Positions 27,001 to 36,516 are shown, numbered from the stretch's first letter. The stretch is 64,000 nt of DNA from Aquimarina agarilytica ZC1 (GCF_000255455.1 NZ_JH621250.1:31936-95935); one strand, 5' to 3'. Program-made: numbers and translations. The notes: generated by a model from the sequence alone, not told the origin.

Positions 27001-27715
27001 TAATTCTGAGCGAGAAATGGCTAATTCACTTTACTTAGCTGGTTTTGATGTTAAGGATGTACACATGACCGATTTAATATCGGGTCGTGAAACCTTAGAG
27101 GATATTCAATTTATTGGAGCCGTGGGTGGTTTTTCAAACTCAGACGTGTTAGGTTCTGCTAAAGGTTGGGCTGGTGCATTTAAATATAATGAAAAGGCAA
27201 AGACTGCTTTAGAAAATTTCTTTAAGCGAGATGATACGTTATCTGTGGGGATTTGTAATGGATGTCAATTATGGGTTGAGTTAGGGTTGATGGATCAAGA
27301 ATTAACTCAAAAAGCAAAAATGCTTCATAATGATTCACATAAACACGAGAGTAATTTTACTTCGGTTAAAATTCAAAAAAACAACTCTGTCATGCTTTCT
27401 AATTTAGAAGGAACTACATTAGGTGTTTGGATTTCGCATGGGGAAGGAAAATTTAATTTACCTGAAACAGAAAACAACTACCATATTGTTGCTAAATACG
27501 GATACGAAGGCTACCCAGCTAATCCTAATGGCTCTAGCTACAATACAGCTATGTTAGCTACAAAAGATGGACGTCACTTGGCTACAATGCCACATATTGA
27601 ACGTTCTATTTTCCAATGGAATTGGGCTAATTACCCTACAAATCGTAAAGATCAGGTTTCACCTTGGTTACAGGCCTTTGTTAATGCACGTGTTTGGATT
27701 GAAAAGCAGAAATAA
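24044..27715 (+). CDS. purL: Phosphoribosylformylglycinamidine synthase (single-chain)
   Basis: 1223 residues from the ATG at 24044 (MIHFFGNPNSKVFAVQT); an in-frame TTG 36 bases earlier overlaps the promoter element. This is the long fused form of the fourth purine step (FGAR to FGAM, glutamine- and ATP-dependent). Marks include QVNSEHCRHK, AETHNFPTTVEPFNGAATGAGGE in two blocks, SIHDHGAGG, and a C-terminal glutaminase with nucleophile GICNGCQLW and later HGEGKF. It acts in the cytoplasm. Confidence 0.96.
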   Translation: MIHFFGNPNSKVFAVQTSAEISSENIQKLSWLFGDQQKIEATAIDAFFIGPRAAMITPWSTNAVEITQNMAIEGIIRIEEFTASTADFADFDPMLSEKFSSLNQETFTIDIEPEAVLPIEDIATYNKQEGLALSDEEVAYLNSVAEKIGRKLTDSEVFGFSQVNSEHCRHKIFNGTFVIDGEEKPTSLFKLIKKTSQEHPNTIISAYKDNVAFVKGPKATQFAPKTPNKPDFYEETAFDSVISLKAETHNFPTTVEPFNGAATGAGGEIRDRLAGGKGSLPLAGTAVYMTSYSRLEENRPWEQKVEERKWLYQTPMDILIKASNGASDFGNKFGQPLITGSVLTFEHEEDARLVGFDKVIMQAGGIGYGKENQALKDTPNTGDEIVILGGENYRIGMGGAAVSSADTGGNNSGIELNAIQRSNPEMQKRAANAIRGMVESDQNTIVSIHDHGAGGHLNCLSELVEETGGKIDLDKLPVGDPTLSAKEIIGNESQERMGLVIDSKSLETLTEIAERERAPIYNVGKVTGDDRFTFESATTGEKPMDLALEDMFGSSPKTIMTDETVTYNYEALSYDKSKIEDYLKQVLQLEAVACKDWLTNKVDRCVGGKVAKQQCVGPLQLPLNNVGVMALDYTSTNGIATSIGHSPLTGLIDPAAGSKNAIAESLTNLVWAPLGEGLKSVSLSANWMWPCNNKGEDARLYTAVEAVSEFAINLGINVPTGKDSLSMKQKYPDKDVIAPGTVIISAAGHCNEINKVVEPVLQKDGGAIYYINISEDDFKLGGSSFAQILNKIGNEAPSIKNDEKFATTFNTIQQLIADDQILAGHDIGSGGLITTLLELCFADVDLGANLDLSALNEADTTKVLFAENIGLVFQAKDNTAVEDTLSKAKISFQKIGTVVESDRLNIKNQNDSLSLSISELRDVWFKTSYLLDAKQSGEAKAKERFDNYKNQALQFSFPANFDGNKPVLNTAIGKRPKAAIIREKGSNSEREMANSLYLAGFDVKDVHMTDLISGRETLEDIQFIGAVGGFSNSDVLGSAKGWAGAFKYNEKAKTALENFFKRDDTLSVGICNGCQLWVELGLMDQELTQKAKMLHNDSHKHESNFTSVKIQKNNSVMLSNLEGTTLGVWISHGEGKFNLPETENNYHIVAKYGYEGYPANPNGSSYNTAMLATKDGRHLATMPHIERSIFQWNWANYPTNRKDQVSPWLQAFVNARVWIEKQK

Positions 27716-27740
27716 TAAACAGTAAACAACTGTATAAAAT

Positions 27741-27776
27741 AAAAGCCCTGATTAAAATTCATCAATCAGGGCTTTT
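27741..27776. terminator. Bidirectional terminator after purL
   Basis: A stem AAAAGCCCTGATT/AATCAGGGCTTTT with a 10-base loop separates purL from the convergent polysaccharide locus. Confidence 0.88.
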
Positions 27777-27795
27777 ACTTTTATGATATATTTTA

Positions 27796-28488
27796 TTATA
27801 AACTAACCTTTTGCTTTTTCCATTTACCTGATAAGTATTTTTCTCCCACAGATATTTCTTTTATTTCTTTAGCAGGGACTCCATAAGCTAACCTAAAATT
27901 TTCTACATCTTTGTTTACCAAAGCTCCTGCTCCTACAATACTATGCATTCCTATATGTATTGAGTGAATAATATTTGCGCCCAAACAAATTGCCGAAAAA
28001 GTGTCAATAATTACATTACCTCCTACTGTTACGCCTGGTGCTAAACTTGAATAATCGTTTATTTTACTTTCATGCCCAAAATTTACTCCCGTATTCAAAA
28101 TACAGAATTCCCCTACCTTAGCTTCAGCATTCAAAGTAGCAGATGCCAATATAACACTACCTTTGCCAATGGTAACTGTTTTGCTAATTATAGCAGATGG
28201 GTGAATCACAGTAATAAATTCAAAATCAGGAACCAATCGCTTTATTTTTTCAACTAACGAAAAACGTGTCCAATTGTCCCCAATAGCTATCACACCTCTC
28301 GTTATACCTTGATCATATAATTGCGAAATCAAGTCTTCGGTTCCTAAAATTTCATAATCAAGAACTTTTTCTCCAACAGGCTTAAAAGAATCTATAAAAC
28401 CATGAATTGAATATTCTTCATTAAGTTCAATAGCTTCTGCTACCACTTTACCGTGACCTGATGCTCCAATAATAAGAACTTTTTCCAT
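27796..28488 (-). CDS. NeuD/PglD-like sugar O- or N-acyltransferase
   Basis: A 230-residue protein with an N-terminal Rossmann-like part (VLIIGASGHGKVV) and a left-handed beta-helix from about residue 95. The likely catalytic base is His139 in LNTGVNFGHES, with ending GVPAKEI. The family acetylates amino sugars or sialic-acid-like sugars with acetyl-CoA. It is the last gene of the leftward polysaccharide locus, next to PaaK-like and ATP-grasp genes, which suggests it takes part in decorating the polymer. Confidence 0.85.
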   Translation of the reverse strand: MEKVLIIGASGHGKVVAEAIELNEEYSIHGFIDSFKPVGEKVLDYEILGTEDLISQLYDQGITRGVIAIGDNWTRFSLVEKIKRLVPDFEFITVIHPSAIISKTVTIGKGSVILASATLNAEAKVGEFCILNTGVNFGHESKINDYSSLAPGVTVGGNVIIDTFSAICLGANIIHSIHIGMHSIVGAGALVNKDVENFRLAYGVPAKEIKEISVGEKYLSGKWKKQKVSL

Positions 28489-28582
28489 TTTTTATTGAAT
28501 TGAAACTGCAATCTAATCATTTAATTTTTAATACTATTATTCAATTTAATTTTACAAATCACTTATCGATATTTCTAGTATT

Positions 28583-29887
28583 TCAACCTTTGTTATTCAT
28601 TTCATTTACCATAACTCTCCTTTTTCCTGAAGCTAACAATGGAATCTCATCCACATATTCATTTGTAATAGTAGCTTCCTTTCCTAAATATTGTTTTAAA
28701 TCAGTTTTTAATTGTTCTAGTCTTAAAAATTCTTTGTCAATATTTAACTTAATATGGTATGTTCCGACTGATTTTTGAATAAGTTGACATTGTTTTAATT
28801 CGGGATAATTGTTTACTAATAAAATTAAATTTACATTTATGACTTCTCCAGAAGTATTATAAATAGTATCTATTTTTCTTCCATGAACTTTTTCTAAAGC
28901 TAGGTTTCCTTCTATTATTTTTTTTATTCCAACATCACCTGTATCATATCTAATCATTGGCATAGCATAATTATATAAATCTGTTACTACTATTCTACCT
29001 ATCTTACCATCTTTCACAGGTGTGTCAGATTCTAAATTTAAAATTTCTATTAAATAACTCGCTTCATTAATTAAAAAATAATCTTTATTCAATGGCTGTT
29101 GTGCTAATATTCCGTTCTCAACGTTTGAATACCTTGATACTACATTCACATCAAAGTATGTCTTCATTTTTTGCTTAGTGTAAGTATTTAAACTTTCGGA
29201 TATTGCTATCGCAGATTTTAACTTGTATGCTGGAACAGTATTGTTATTTTTATCTAAATATTTACAAATACTTTCAAAAGCAGAAGCATAGCCTAACCAA
29301 CTATTTGACGCGCTACTTTTTGATAAATTAGTAAGTATTGATAATTTACATTCATCTTTCTGTAAATCAAAAACATCTATGGGCACTATATTTTGTATAA
29401 ATTTTACGAGAGAAGATTTTTGTTCAAAGGCTTTCCACATTCTAAAATAAGTAATTCGAAAACCTAACCTAAAACCGGCTTTTTCAGAAAAGTATAGATT
29501 ATCTGCTATATTTCTAATTTTTTTTAACTTATTCTGAAACACCTCAAAAGGTGTTCCTGTAGAACCACTTGTCCTTACTTTAAAAATTTGATTTTCAGAA
29601 AATTTAATAGATTTAAAATCATCACTATGTGCTCTAATGATATTTTTATTTACTACAGGAAAATCATTAACTGAATTGTAACTAGTTAATTTTTTATAAT
29701 ACTCAGTAGTAGTAATAGCATGAGTTAATATATTTTTTAGCGCAATTTGCTTCTTTTCAATTACCTCTTTATCATTAGGGTTTTCGTTTAAAAATTGAAT
29801 TTCTTTAAAATACTTTTTTTTGATTCCTCTTTTAACTAAATCAATACTCCAAAAGATCTTATTCCTTAGTAATTCTGACAATTTCAT
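28583..29887 (-). CDS. PaaK/CapK-like AMP-forming ligase of a polysaccharide locus
   Basis: A 434-residue member of the adenylate-forming superfamily related to phenylacetate-CoA ligase. The phosphate-binding loop is RTSGSTGTP (106-113), followed by MIRYDTGDVG and the C-terminal SGKRRVMV. CapK-type members in capsule and O-antigen loci are thought to activate a carboxylic acid, or form an amide or ester on the glycan, rather than act on phenylacetate. It is 10 bases downstream of the ATP-grasp gene. The substrate is unknown. Confidence 0.78.
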   Translation of the reverse strand: MKLSELLRNKIFWSIDLVKRGIKKKYFKEIQFLNENPNDKEVIEKKQIALKNILTHAITTTEYYKKLTSYNSVNDFPVVNKNIIRAHSDDFKSIKFSENQIFKVRTSGSTGTPFEVFQNKLKKIRNIADNLYFSEKAGFRLGFRITYFRMWKAFEQKSSLVKFIQNIVPIDVFDLQKDECKLSILTNLSKSSASNSWLGYASAFESICKYLDKNNNTVPAYKLKSAIAISESLNTYTKQKMKTYFDVNVVSRYSNVENGILAQQPLNKDYFLINEASYLIEILNLESDTPVKDGKIGRIVVTDLYNYAMPMIRYDTGDVGIKKIIEGNLALEKVHGRKIDTIYNTSGEVINVNLILLVNNYPELKQCQLIQKSVGTYHIKLNIDKEFLRLEQLKTDLKQYLGKEATITNEYVDEIPLLASGKRRVMVNEMNNKG

Positions 29888-29897
29888 AATTAAAAAA

Positions 29898-30947
29898 TTA
29901 AGCTTCCGACATGATTTCTTTAAACAACGGATGTTTTAAATAGCCCCCATAGGCTATATCTGGAGTAACAAAAGAATTATTGTCATTACCTTCAATAATA
30001 ACTGGCCCACTTGGACTAATAGCTATATCCCATCCAATAATGCGATCTGGAATATGAAGCACTGCTTTTTTTATTAAATCACAAGCTTCATTGAAAAAAG
30101 GGATTTCAAAACCATCAAAAACCACTCCTGTATCTGGGTGGCTTGTTAATTGTTCTCCTCCATATTTCATTAATTGATGACTCTTTCCTTTTAACTTGCC
30201 TTCCTCTAAATCAACGCTAACATAAAAACCACCAGAACTACCATTATCAACTACATTTCCTCCCCTACCAAATCGCATAAAAGCTGAAAGAATATGTATT
30301 TGATTATGCTTGTCTATATAAGTATCAAAACGAATTGTGTTTACACTATATTTATATATTTTATTAATCTTTTCGTGTTGTTCTATTACTTCTTGATGAA
30401 TGCAATCATTTTCTAAAATATAAGATCCAAAAATTGCTAATTCATTTTTAAGGTTTTCATCTGTTAATAAAAAACATCCATTACCTCCCATTTCGGTAAT
30501 TGACTTTACAAATATTTGATTTGTATTAGATTCCTTGAAAACACGCTCAAAAAAATACTTCAAATGTTCCTGAGAATTAGTATATGACGTAATTGAATTA
30601 TTAAAAAATCTGCTCTTAAAATTATAACTCAATAAAGCAGGAGTAGGTAAGCTATTCTTCTCCATAAATAATGAAAAAGCTAATTTATTACGTAACAAAG
30701 AAGCATACTGAAAATGATGTAATTTTTTTGACAAAGTGATTTTATCCACTTCTGCACTACTTAAATAGTCTAAATAATTATTGCTATTTTTCCTGTATAA
30801 AAATTTTCCAAAATAAAAATATGGAAACTCCTTTTTCTTTATTCCAAAAATTATAGCTTCTTTAATTATCTGTATTATTCCCTTTCTATTCGTATCATTT
30901 GTAATAACCAAAAGTCGTTTTTTTAACAGGTATATCTTTTGTTTCAT
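29898..30947 (-). CDS. Sugar-transfer-associated ATP-grasp protein
   Basis: A 349-residue ATP-grasp protein resembling the family named for its position in sugar-transfer loci. Recognisable parts are QIFVKSITEMGGNGCF, YKYSVNTIRFDTYI and the metal-binding end IIGWDIAISPSGPVIIEGNDNN. ATP-grasp enzymes join a carboxylate to an amine or similar group by an acyl phosphate. Beside the PaaK-like ligase it probably attaches an amino acid or acid to the glycan (inference). Confidence 0.75.
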   Translation of the reverse strand: MKQKIYLLKKRLLVITNDTNRKGIIQIIKEAIIFGIKKKEFPYFYFGKFLYRKNSNNYLDYLSSAEVDKITLSKKLHHFQYASLLRNKLAFSLFMEKNSLPTPALLSYNFKSRFFNNSITSYTNSQEHLKYFFERVFKESNTNQIFVKSITEMGGNGCFLLTDENLKNELAIFGSYILENDCIHQEVIEQHEKINKIYKYSVNTIRFDTYIDKHNQIHILSAFMRFGRGGNVVDNGSSGGFYVSVDLEEGKLKGKSHQLMKYGGEQLTSHPDTGVVFDGFEIPFFNEACDLIKKAVLHIPDRIIGWDIAISPSGPVIIEGNDNNSFVTPDIAYGGYLKHPLFKEIMSEA

Positions 30948-30971
30948 AATAAGAAAAGAGAATAATAGTTT

Positions 30972-32135
30972 CTAGTTAATTAGTGCTTTATATTCTTTTA
31001 GCAATTGTTGCCACACGAATGTTCTTTCATAGCTATTGACTATTACCGCTCTTGAGTTACTTCCTAAATCTTCTTTTAATTTATGATCAATTAGTAATTT
31101 TTTCATAGAACTATACAAAGCTTTAGTACTTTGTACTGGAATAATTAACCCATTAATACCTTCACTAACAATTTCATTACATCCATTAATATCTGTTACT
31201 ATGCTAGGCAATCCCATTGCCCCAGCTTGCATAACTACATTTGGGAAGCCTTCTCTGTAACTTGGAAAAGTTAACACGTCTGCTATCGAGAAAAAAGGTC
31301 TAACGTCGTTCTGCCAGCCTACTGAAATAATATTCGAATTTGTATTAATTTCTGTTTCAGTATCAGGTAATAGAGGATCTAAATCTTTCTCATAAGTGCC
31401 AACTAATAATAATTTTGCTTGGTCAAATTCTACACTGATCTTTTTAAAAGCTTCAATTAATTCATTAATTCCCTTATCTTTTACCAACCTACCAACAAAA
31501 AGAAAAACTACATCTGACTGTTTTATTGATAATTGTTTTTTTAAATCTTCTTTTTCAGAATCTGAATATAAACTTGGATCAAAATATGATGTATCTATTC
31601 CATTTGAGCTTCCTTTAGCTATTACTTTTGTTTTCTCTTCTGCTATAAACTTATTCTCAACTATAATATCTTTTAAACCATATGAGTTAGGGTAAATTTT
31701 AGTTGCACATGAATAGGTAAGCTTTTCAACAAAATTTAATAATTTTCTTTTTGGACCTGTAACCACTAAAAGTGGTAATCCTGCTATAGTGTGTAACCTA
31801 TTAGGCACACCCGCTAGTTTAGCGGCTAACATTCCTAGAGTTCCCGCTTTTGGTGTATGACTATGTACTATATCCGGTTTCTCTTTTTTAAAAACTTTAT
31901 ACAATTGATATACCGCTTTTAAATCTTTAATCGGAGTAATTTTCCGAGTCATTTCGACAGGTATAACTCGAATACCCTCATCCTCAGCTACATTATAAAT
32001 AGTACTATTTATACTAGCACTTCCTTCACTAGATATCCCTAGAATTTCGTAATAATTAGACATAAATTTCAATTGTCCTTTTAATAGTCCTCCTAATGAT
32101 ACAGGAACAGTAGTTACTCTAATTATTTTTGCCAT
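30972..32135 (-). CDS. Family 4 glycosyltransferase
   Basis: A 387-residue GT-B enzyme: the N-domain has VSLGGLLKGQLKF and IVHSHTPKAGTLG; the C-domain has FVGRLVKDKGINELIEAF and the nucleotide-sugar site FPSYREGFPNVVMQAGAMGLP (GT4 EX7E type). It transfers a sugar to the lipid-linked repeat unit at the inner membrane. The HTPKAGT and AGLP pattern resembles WbpX/WcfI-like enzymes, but donor and linkage cannot be told. Confidence 0.87.
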   Translation of the reverse strand: MAKIIRVTTVPVSLGGLLKGQLKFMSNYYEILGISSEGSASINSTIYNVAEDEGIRVIPVEMTRKITPIKDLKAVYQLYKVFKKEKPDIVHSHTPKAGTLGMLAAKLAGVPNRLHTIAGLPLLVVTGPKRKLLNFVEKLTYSCATKIYPNSYGLKDIIVENKFIAEEKTKVIAKGSSNGIDTSYFDPSLYSDSEKEDLKKQLSIKQSDVVFLFVGRLVKDKGINELIEAFKKISVEFDQAKLLLVGTYEKDLDPLLPDTETEINTNSNIISVGWQNDVRPFFSIADVLTFPSYREGFPNVVMQAGAMGLPSIVTDINGCNEIVSEGINGLIIPVQSTKALYSSMKKLLIDHKLKEDLGSNSRAVIVNSYERTFVWQQLLKEYKALIN

Positions 32136-32502
32136 TGCTATAAAGCTGTTGTAATTTATGAAGGTAAATATAATGGAAAAAGTGTTTCTTCCTTTTTTAT
32201 TTTGTCATGTAGTCCTTACATCTATTTAAAAAATGTAATTAAACATCGGTATGAAGTAAGTAAATTTATTCCGACAATAAATTTACATTTTTATTTAAAA
32301 TTATACTACAAATAAGAATACTACGTTATCGTAAGAAAATTCGTTTACATTTACATTTTGTAGGAAATTATTGTTAAAATTATTAAAAAAATGTTAATTA
32401 AGATATTGAAAACATGTTTTTAATCGATTAATTACGTTTTTTACAGATTAAATGACGTTATTGCAACACAAATTTATAATACTCAACTAAAAGAAAACTA
32501 AA
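32136..32502. other. 367-base divergent intergenic region with an 11-bp hairpin
   Basis: This separates the leftward GT4 gene from the rightward lipoprotein gene and must hold both promoters. A perfect hairpin GTAAATTTATT-CCGAC-AATAAATTTAC lies at 32260-32286. No perfect TAnnTTTG box and no small gene was found. Confidence 0.6.
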
Positions 32503-34515
32503 ATGAAACACACATTTTATTACCTACTCGTACTTTTATCAGTTACATATTTTTCATCCTGTAGTACTGATAGCCTTGAAGAATTAGATCTAAAAAAAGA
32601 TACCCCTGAAACAATTACTGGGATTGATGATCCTGAAAAAGATCCCTCCCCTAAAGAAGACCCCAAAGAATCTCCTACTAAAGAACCTGTAGCCGCTCCC
32701 CAAAAAGATCCGTTGGCTTCTTGTGATGATTTTGATTGGACAAATATTATTGATAATAAAATTACAATTGACTGCATAGTTAATCTTAATGGTAAAACTA
32801 TTGATATTCCTAATAATACCACAGTGATTTATGAAGGTGGTGACGTTAAAAATGGTACATTAAATTTTGCTAGTAATGGAAAAATTGATGGTGAGCTATT
32901 AAATGCGTCACTAGATTTAAATGGAGATGTACAACTTTCTAAAGATGAATTTGAATTCATTCCTAACCGATGGGAAATTGTTGAAGGAAGGGTAAATAAT
33001 GATGTTGCTAGTAAAAATAAAGATAATTTGAAAAAAAATCTTTATTATATGAAAGAGTTAGGTGCAAAAACTTTTATAATCGATAAAATTGATGCATTTT
33101 TTAAAGTAGATGAACCATCTGGGAAACCTGTTCCCACTGCTTTTGCTATTACGATACCTTCAGATTTCCATTTAAAAATGACTAATAATACTCATTTACG
33201 AATGCAACCTAATGCTTATAAGCAACCTGTTCTTTTATCCATACTAAGTGTTTCAAACGTAACCGTTGAAGGAGGGGTTTTACATGGAGAAAGAGATGAG
33301 CATGATTATTCTAGTGGTGGTACACATGAATGGCCAACTTTATTAAGTATAAAAGCTGGTCAAAACATTGTTATAAGAAATATTACTATGCAAGATGCAA
33401 CTGGAGATGGAATAGCTGTTTCTGCTTTAGGACATTCTTTTGACCCTCATTATACTCAATCAAACAATGTATTGATTGAAAACAACAAATTTTTAAGAAA
33501 TAGACGTAATAATATGTCTATAACTGATGGATATGATATTACTGTTCAAAATAATGACTTTATAGATGCTGGAATACACACTAACAAATCACGTGGTGTT
33601 GCTCCAGGATTTGCTATAGATATAGAACCTGTTAGAGGTTCTGATCCTAGAGGTCCATTCCAAATTGCACATGATATAATAATTAGAAACAACAGAGAAA
33701 GAGGAAGTAGAGTTGGTGGTTTTACAGTTCATACAGGAGATCGTGTTATTTTTGAAGGTAATGAAATGTCTAACGAAATTTCCTATTCTACAGCTACAGA
33801 GATTACTATAAGAAATAACACATTCAATGCTATTACCGAAAAAATAAAAAACAATGGTACTGCAATTGTGGCAGGAAGATTTGATAGATTTGAAAGAAAT
33901 TTTGGTAGCAAAGTATATGGTAATACTATTACTGGATATTCTACAGGAATAAAAATGTCAAATACTGATTTAGAAGTTTATGAAAATAAAATTTTTGAAT
34001 GTAAAACAGGTTTAAGTATTGAAACAATAACGAATTCTAAAATTTACGAAAATAAAATAACTAGCAAAAGAGCTAAAAGTGATGGTATAATGAATTCTGC
34101 TCAAGCCAAATATTTTGACAATATTATTGTTAGTAAAAATATAATAGATGTAATGAGAGCTGCGTTCTTATTTTCTGGTATAAATGACGAAGCTGATCAA
34201 AGTAATTACAGTTTTAGTGTAAGTGGGAACATGTTTATAAAAAATGGAGCAACCTTTAATTCTACAAATGGTTTTTCCTTCAATGATAATAATTTCAAAA
34301 ATGGTGGTATTAGAATTGAGAATTCTGAGAATGGTGAGCTAAAGAATAATACAATCAAATCTACTTCATCTCATGGTGTAAGATTAGATAGAGGTTGTAA
34401 AAATATTAAAATTGAAAATCACAAAATTTCTGTTACTGGCAATTTCAAATGTATCACTCAAACAGCAAATGATGGTATAGATATTGAAATTATAGACATA
34501 CAATGTGAAGGTTAG
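32503..34515 (+). CDS. Surface lipoprotein with right-handed parallel beta-helix
   Basis: 670 residues with a lipoprotein signal peptide ending at Cys20 (TYFSSC). A Pro/Lys/Glu-rich linker (35-70) follows, then a long domain of repeated short strands and Asn ladders (about 230-640: IRNITMQDATG, IENNKFLRNRRNN, IIRNNRERGS, YENKIFECKTG), typical of the pectate-lyase-like beta-helix. It could be a polysaccharide lyase, an epimerase or a binding protein. It is the only rightward gene inside the glycan locus, so it may be controlled apart from it. No catalytic triad can be named. Confidence 0.8.
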   Translation: MKHTFYYLLVLLSVTYFSSCSTDSLEELDLKKDTPETITGIDDPEKDPSPKEDPKESPTKEPVAAPQKDPLASCDDFDWTNIIDNKITIDCIVNLNGKTIDIPNNTTVIYEGGDVKNGTLNFASNGKIDGELLNASLDLNGDVQLSKDEFEFIPNRWEIVEGRVNNDVASKNKDNLKKNLYYMKELGAKTFIIDKIDAFFKVDEPSGKPVPTAFAITIPSDFHLKMTNNTHLRMQPNAYKQPVLLSILSVSNVTVEGGVLHGERDEHDYSSGGTHEWPTLLSIKAGQNIVIRNITMQDATGDGIAVSALGHSFDPHYTQSNNVLIENNKFLRNRRNNMSITDGYDITVQNNDFIDAGIHTNKSRGVAPGFAIDIEPVRGSDPRGPFQIAHDIIIRNNRERGSRVGGFTVHTGDRVIFEGNEMSNEISYSTATEITIRNNTFNAITEKIKNNGTAIVAGRFDRFERNFGSKVYGNTITGYSTGIKMSNTDLEVYENKIFECKTGLSIETITNSKIYENKITSKRAKSDGIMNSAQAKYFDNIIVSKNIIDVMRAAFLFSGINDEADQSNYSFSVSGNMFIKNGATFNSTNGFSFNDNNFKNGGIRIENSENGELKNNTIKSTSSHGVRLDRGCKNIKIENHKISVTGNFKCITQTANDGIDIEIIDIQCEG

Positions 34516-34525
34516 TAAATAAATT

Positions 34526-35617
34526 TTAATCAACTAATTTTTTAAAAAGCTCAATATAAGATGTTACCATTATGTTAATATCAAAATATTGAGCTTTTTT
34601 TATACATTGAGTTGCTACTTTAGCAGAAAAAGTATCATTATTTAACAAATCTATAATAGTATCAGCTAATTCTTTATAATTACTATCTTCAAAAACAATC
34701 CCAGAACCATCAACAATATCCCCTAACCCAGGTGTATTTGATGCTATAAAAGGTTTCCCCGATGCCATTCCTTCAATGCATGATAGAGATAAGCCCTCAT
34801 AATGCGATGATAAAGCCACTATATCTACTGACTTTAATAAACGAGGCACATCATTCCTGATTCCTAAAAAGAATACTCTATCTTCTATTTGTTCTGTTTT
34901 TATAAAATTTTTGTATTCTTCAATTAAAGGACCGCTCCCTACTAATAGTAATTTTACATTTTTAGGCAATAATTGAATTGCTTTTATCAACGTTTTTTGA
35001 TCCTTTTGAGGTGTAAAACTAGCTACTTGCAACACTAATTTATCCAAATCTTCAAAACCAAGCTCTTCTTTTGTATAAGCTATTGCTTGTTGAATCTTTT
35101 TAAGATCAATACCATTGTGGATTTTTGTAATACGTTTTGTTTTTTCATTAACACTTAAATGTTTCTTTAAATTAACATCAACTGCTTCAGAAATTGTAAC
35201 TGTTTTTTTGAATTGTTTATATACTAAACGATCAATTATTTTAAATATAAAAATTGATCTCCTTCTATTAGTAGTATTATGCTCTGTGAATATAATAGGC
35301 TTCTTTTTTAAACTAAAAAAGTTTGCAAATGCCACCCAATAAGATACTGGGAATAAATGTGCATGAATTATATCGTAGTTTTTGAAAAAAGATTTTATTT
35401 TAAAAACATGTAATGGATTATAAATATTTCCTACTAAACTATAAACTTGAATAGTATTATTAGCTATTTTTAAACTATCAAATAATGGTGTTTTTTCTCC
35501 ATTTAAAAGTAGTATATTAATTTCAATCCCTTTTTTTGCGAACAATAATGAAGTTTCAACTACAAGTTTTTCTGCTCCTCCTGCTCCTAACGAATTTATA
35601 ACCTGTAAAACTTTCAT
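34526..35617 (-). CDS. Family 4 glycosyltransferase
   Basis: A 363-residue GT-B enzyme: N-terminal LGAGGAEKLVVETS, central VASFTPQKDQKTLIKAI, and donor site SSHYEGLSLSCIEGMASGKP (EX7E). It is a cytoplasmic, membrane-associated sugar transferase for the repeat unit. Its start overlaps the stop of the preceding GT2 gene by 4 bases (ATGA), so the two are translationally coupled. Confidence 0.87.
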   Translation of the reverse strand: MKVLQVINSLGAGGAEKLVVETSLLFAKKGIEINILLLNGEKTPLFDSLKIANNTIQVYSLVGNIYNPLHVFKIKSFFKNYDIIHAHLFPVSYWVAFANFFSLKKKPIIFTEHNTTNRRRSIFIFKIIDRLVYKQFKKTVTISEAVDVNLKKHLSVNEKTKRITKIHNGIDLKKIQQAIAYTKEELGFEDLDKLVLQVASFTPQKDQKTLIKAIQLLPKNVKLLLVGSGPLIEEYKNFIKTEQIEDRVFFLGIRNDVPRLLKSVDIVALSSHYEGLSLSCIEGMASGKPFIASNTPGLGDIVDGSGIVFEDSNYKELADTIIDLLNNDTFSAKVATQCIKKAQYFDINIMVTSYIELFKKLVD

Positions 35618-36504
35618 TTTTTAACTTTGTTTATATATAAAACATAACTATACAATAGTATTCCAAAAGGAATGGCCAGAATGGTTAAAAAAGGCTTTGA
35701 TGTTTTACGTAAAAAATTAATATCACATAATTGTATACTATGTGATACATAATGAACAGCATTTTTAAATTTTACTTTAAAATAATTTGAATGTTTTAGT
35801 GTAACTAACCTAGCATATTGAAATCCTTTTGGGTGCCTAAAATACTGTTTTATAATATTCCTAGAAGATCCATCTTCCATATATTCTACTATACATAACA
35901 CTTTATTCAAACAAAGAAACTTATATTCTTTACCTATTAATAAATATAAAATGCCCAATGGAACAAAACGTTCTCCTTCAAAAACAGGATAAGGATCATA
36001 TTCTTTAACAATACTTGAAACTAAGACCATTTTTTTATCTCCAGAAATTTTATATTTATAATAAATTTCTTCTAAAGTTGTCTCTGTAAGCTCTTTGGGA
36101 AATTTATTTCCGATTATTTCACCATTTTTATAGGCATCAAGCCCTATAAAACCTGCAATTCCTTTTTTATCTCCTATTGATTTCCAAAAAGAAATAATAT
36201 GATTTACCGCGTCATCTGGCATAAAATCATCCGAATCAATACAAACATTTAGTTCTGTTTTAATCAATCTATATGCTGCATTATGTCCCCCATGCATTCC
36301 AGTGTTTTCCTGATAATGATATTGAATTGAAATTGCATCTTCTTTAATCCATGATTGTACTAGATTTTTTGTATCATCCGTTGACCCATCATCAATAATC
36401 AACCAAACAAAATCATTATTACTTTGCCTTTTCAGACTTTCATAACACTGCCCTAAACAATATGCTCTATTATATGTAGGTGTAAAAATAGTAAGTGTTT
36501 TCAT
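35614..36504 (-). CDS. Family 2 glycosyltransferase
   Basis: A 296-residue GT-A enzyme with TIFTPTYNRAYCL, IIDDGSTDDT and the metal motif CIDSDDF; the helical C-terminus ends in a hydrophobic segment (PFLTILAIPFGILLYSYVLY) that may anchor it in the inner membrane. It is coupled to the next gene by a 4-base overlap and follows the polymerase gene by 12 bases. Confidence 0.87.
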   Translation of the reverse strand: MKTLTIFTPTYNRAYCLGQCYESLKRQSNNDFVWLIIDDGSTDDTKNLVQSWIKEDAISIQYHYQENTGMHGGHNAAYRLIKTELNVCIDSDDFMPDDAVNHIISFWKSIGDKKGIAGFIGLDAYKNGEIIGNKFPKELTETTLEEIYYKYKISGDKKMVLVSSIVKEYDPYPVFEGERFVPLGILYLLIGKEYKFLCLNKVLCIVEYMEDGSSRNIIKQYFRHPKGFQYARLVTLKHSNYFKVKFKNAVHYVSHSIQLCDINFLRKTSKPFLTILAIPFGILLYSYVLYINKVKK

Positions 36505-36516
36505 TTTAAAATTTTA

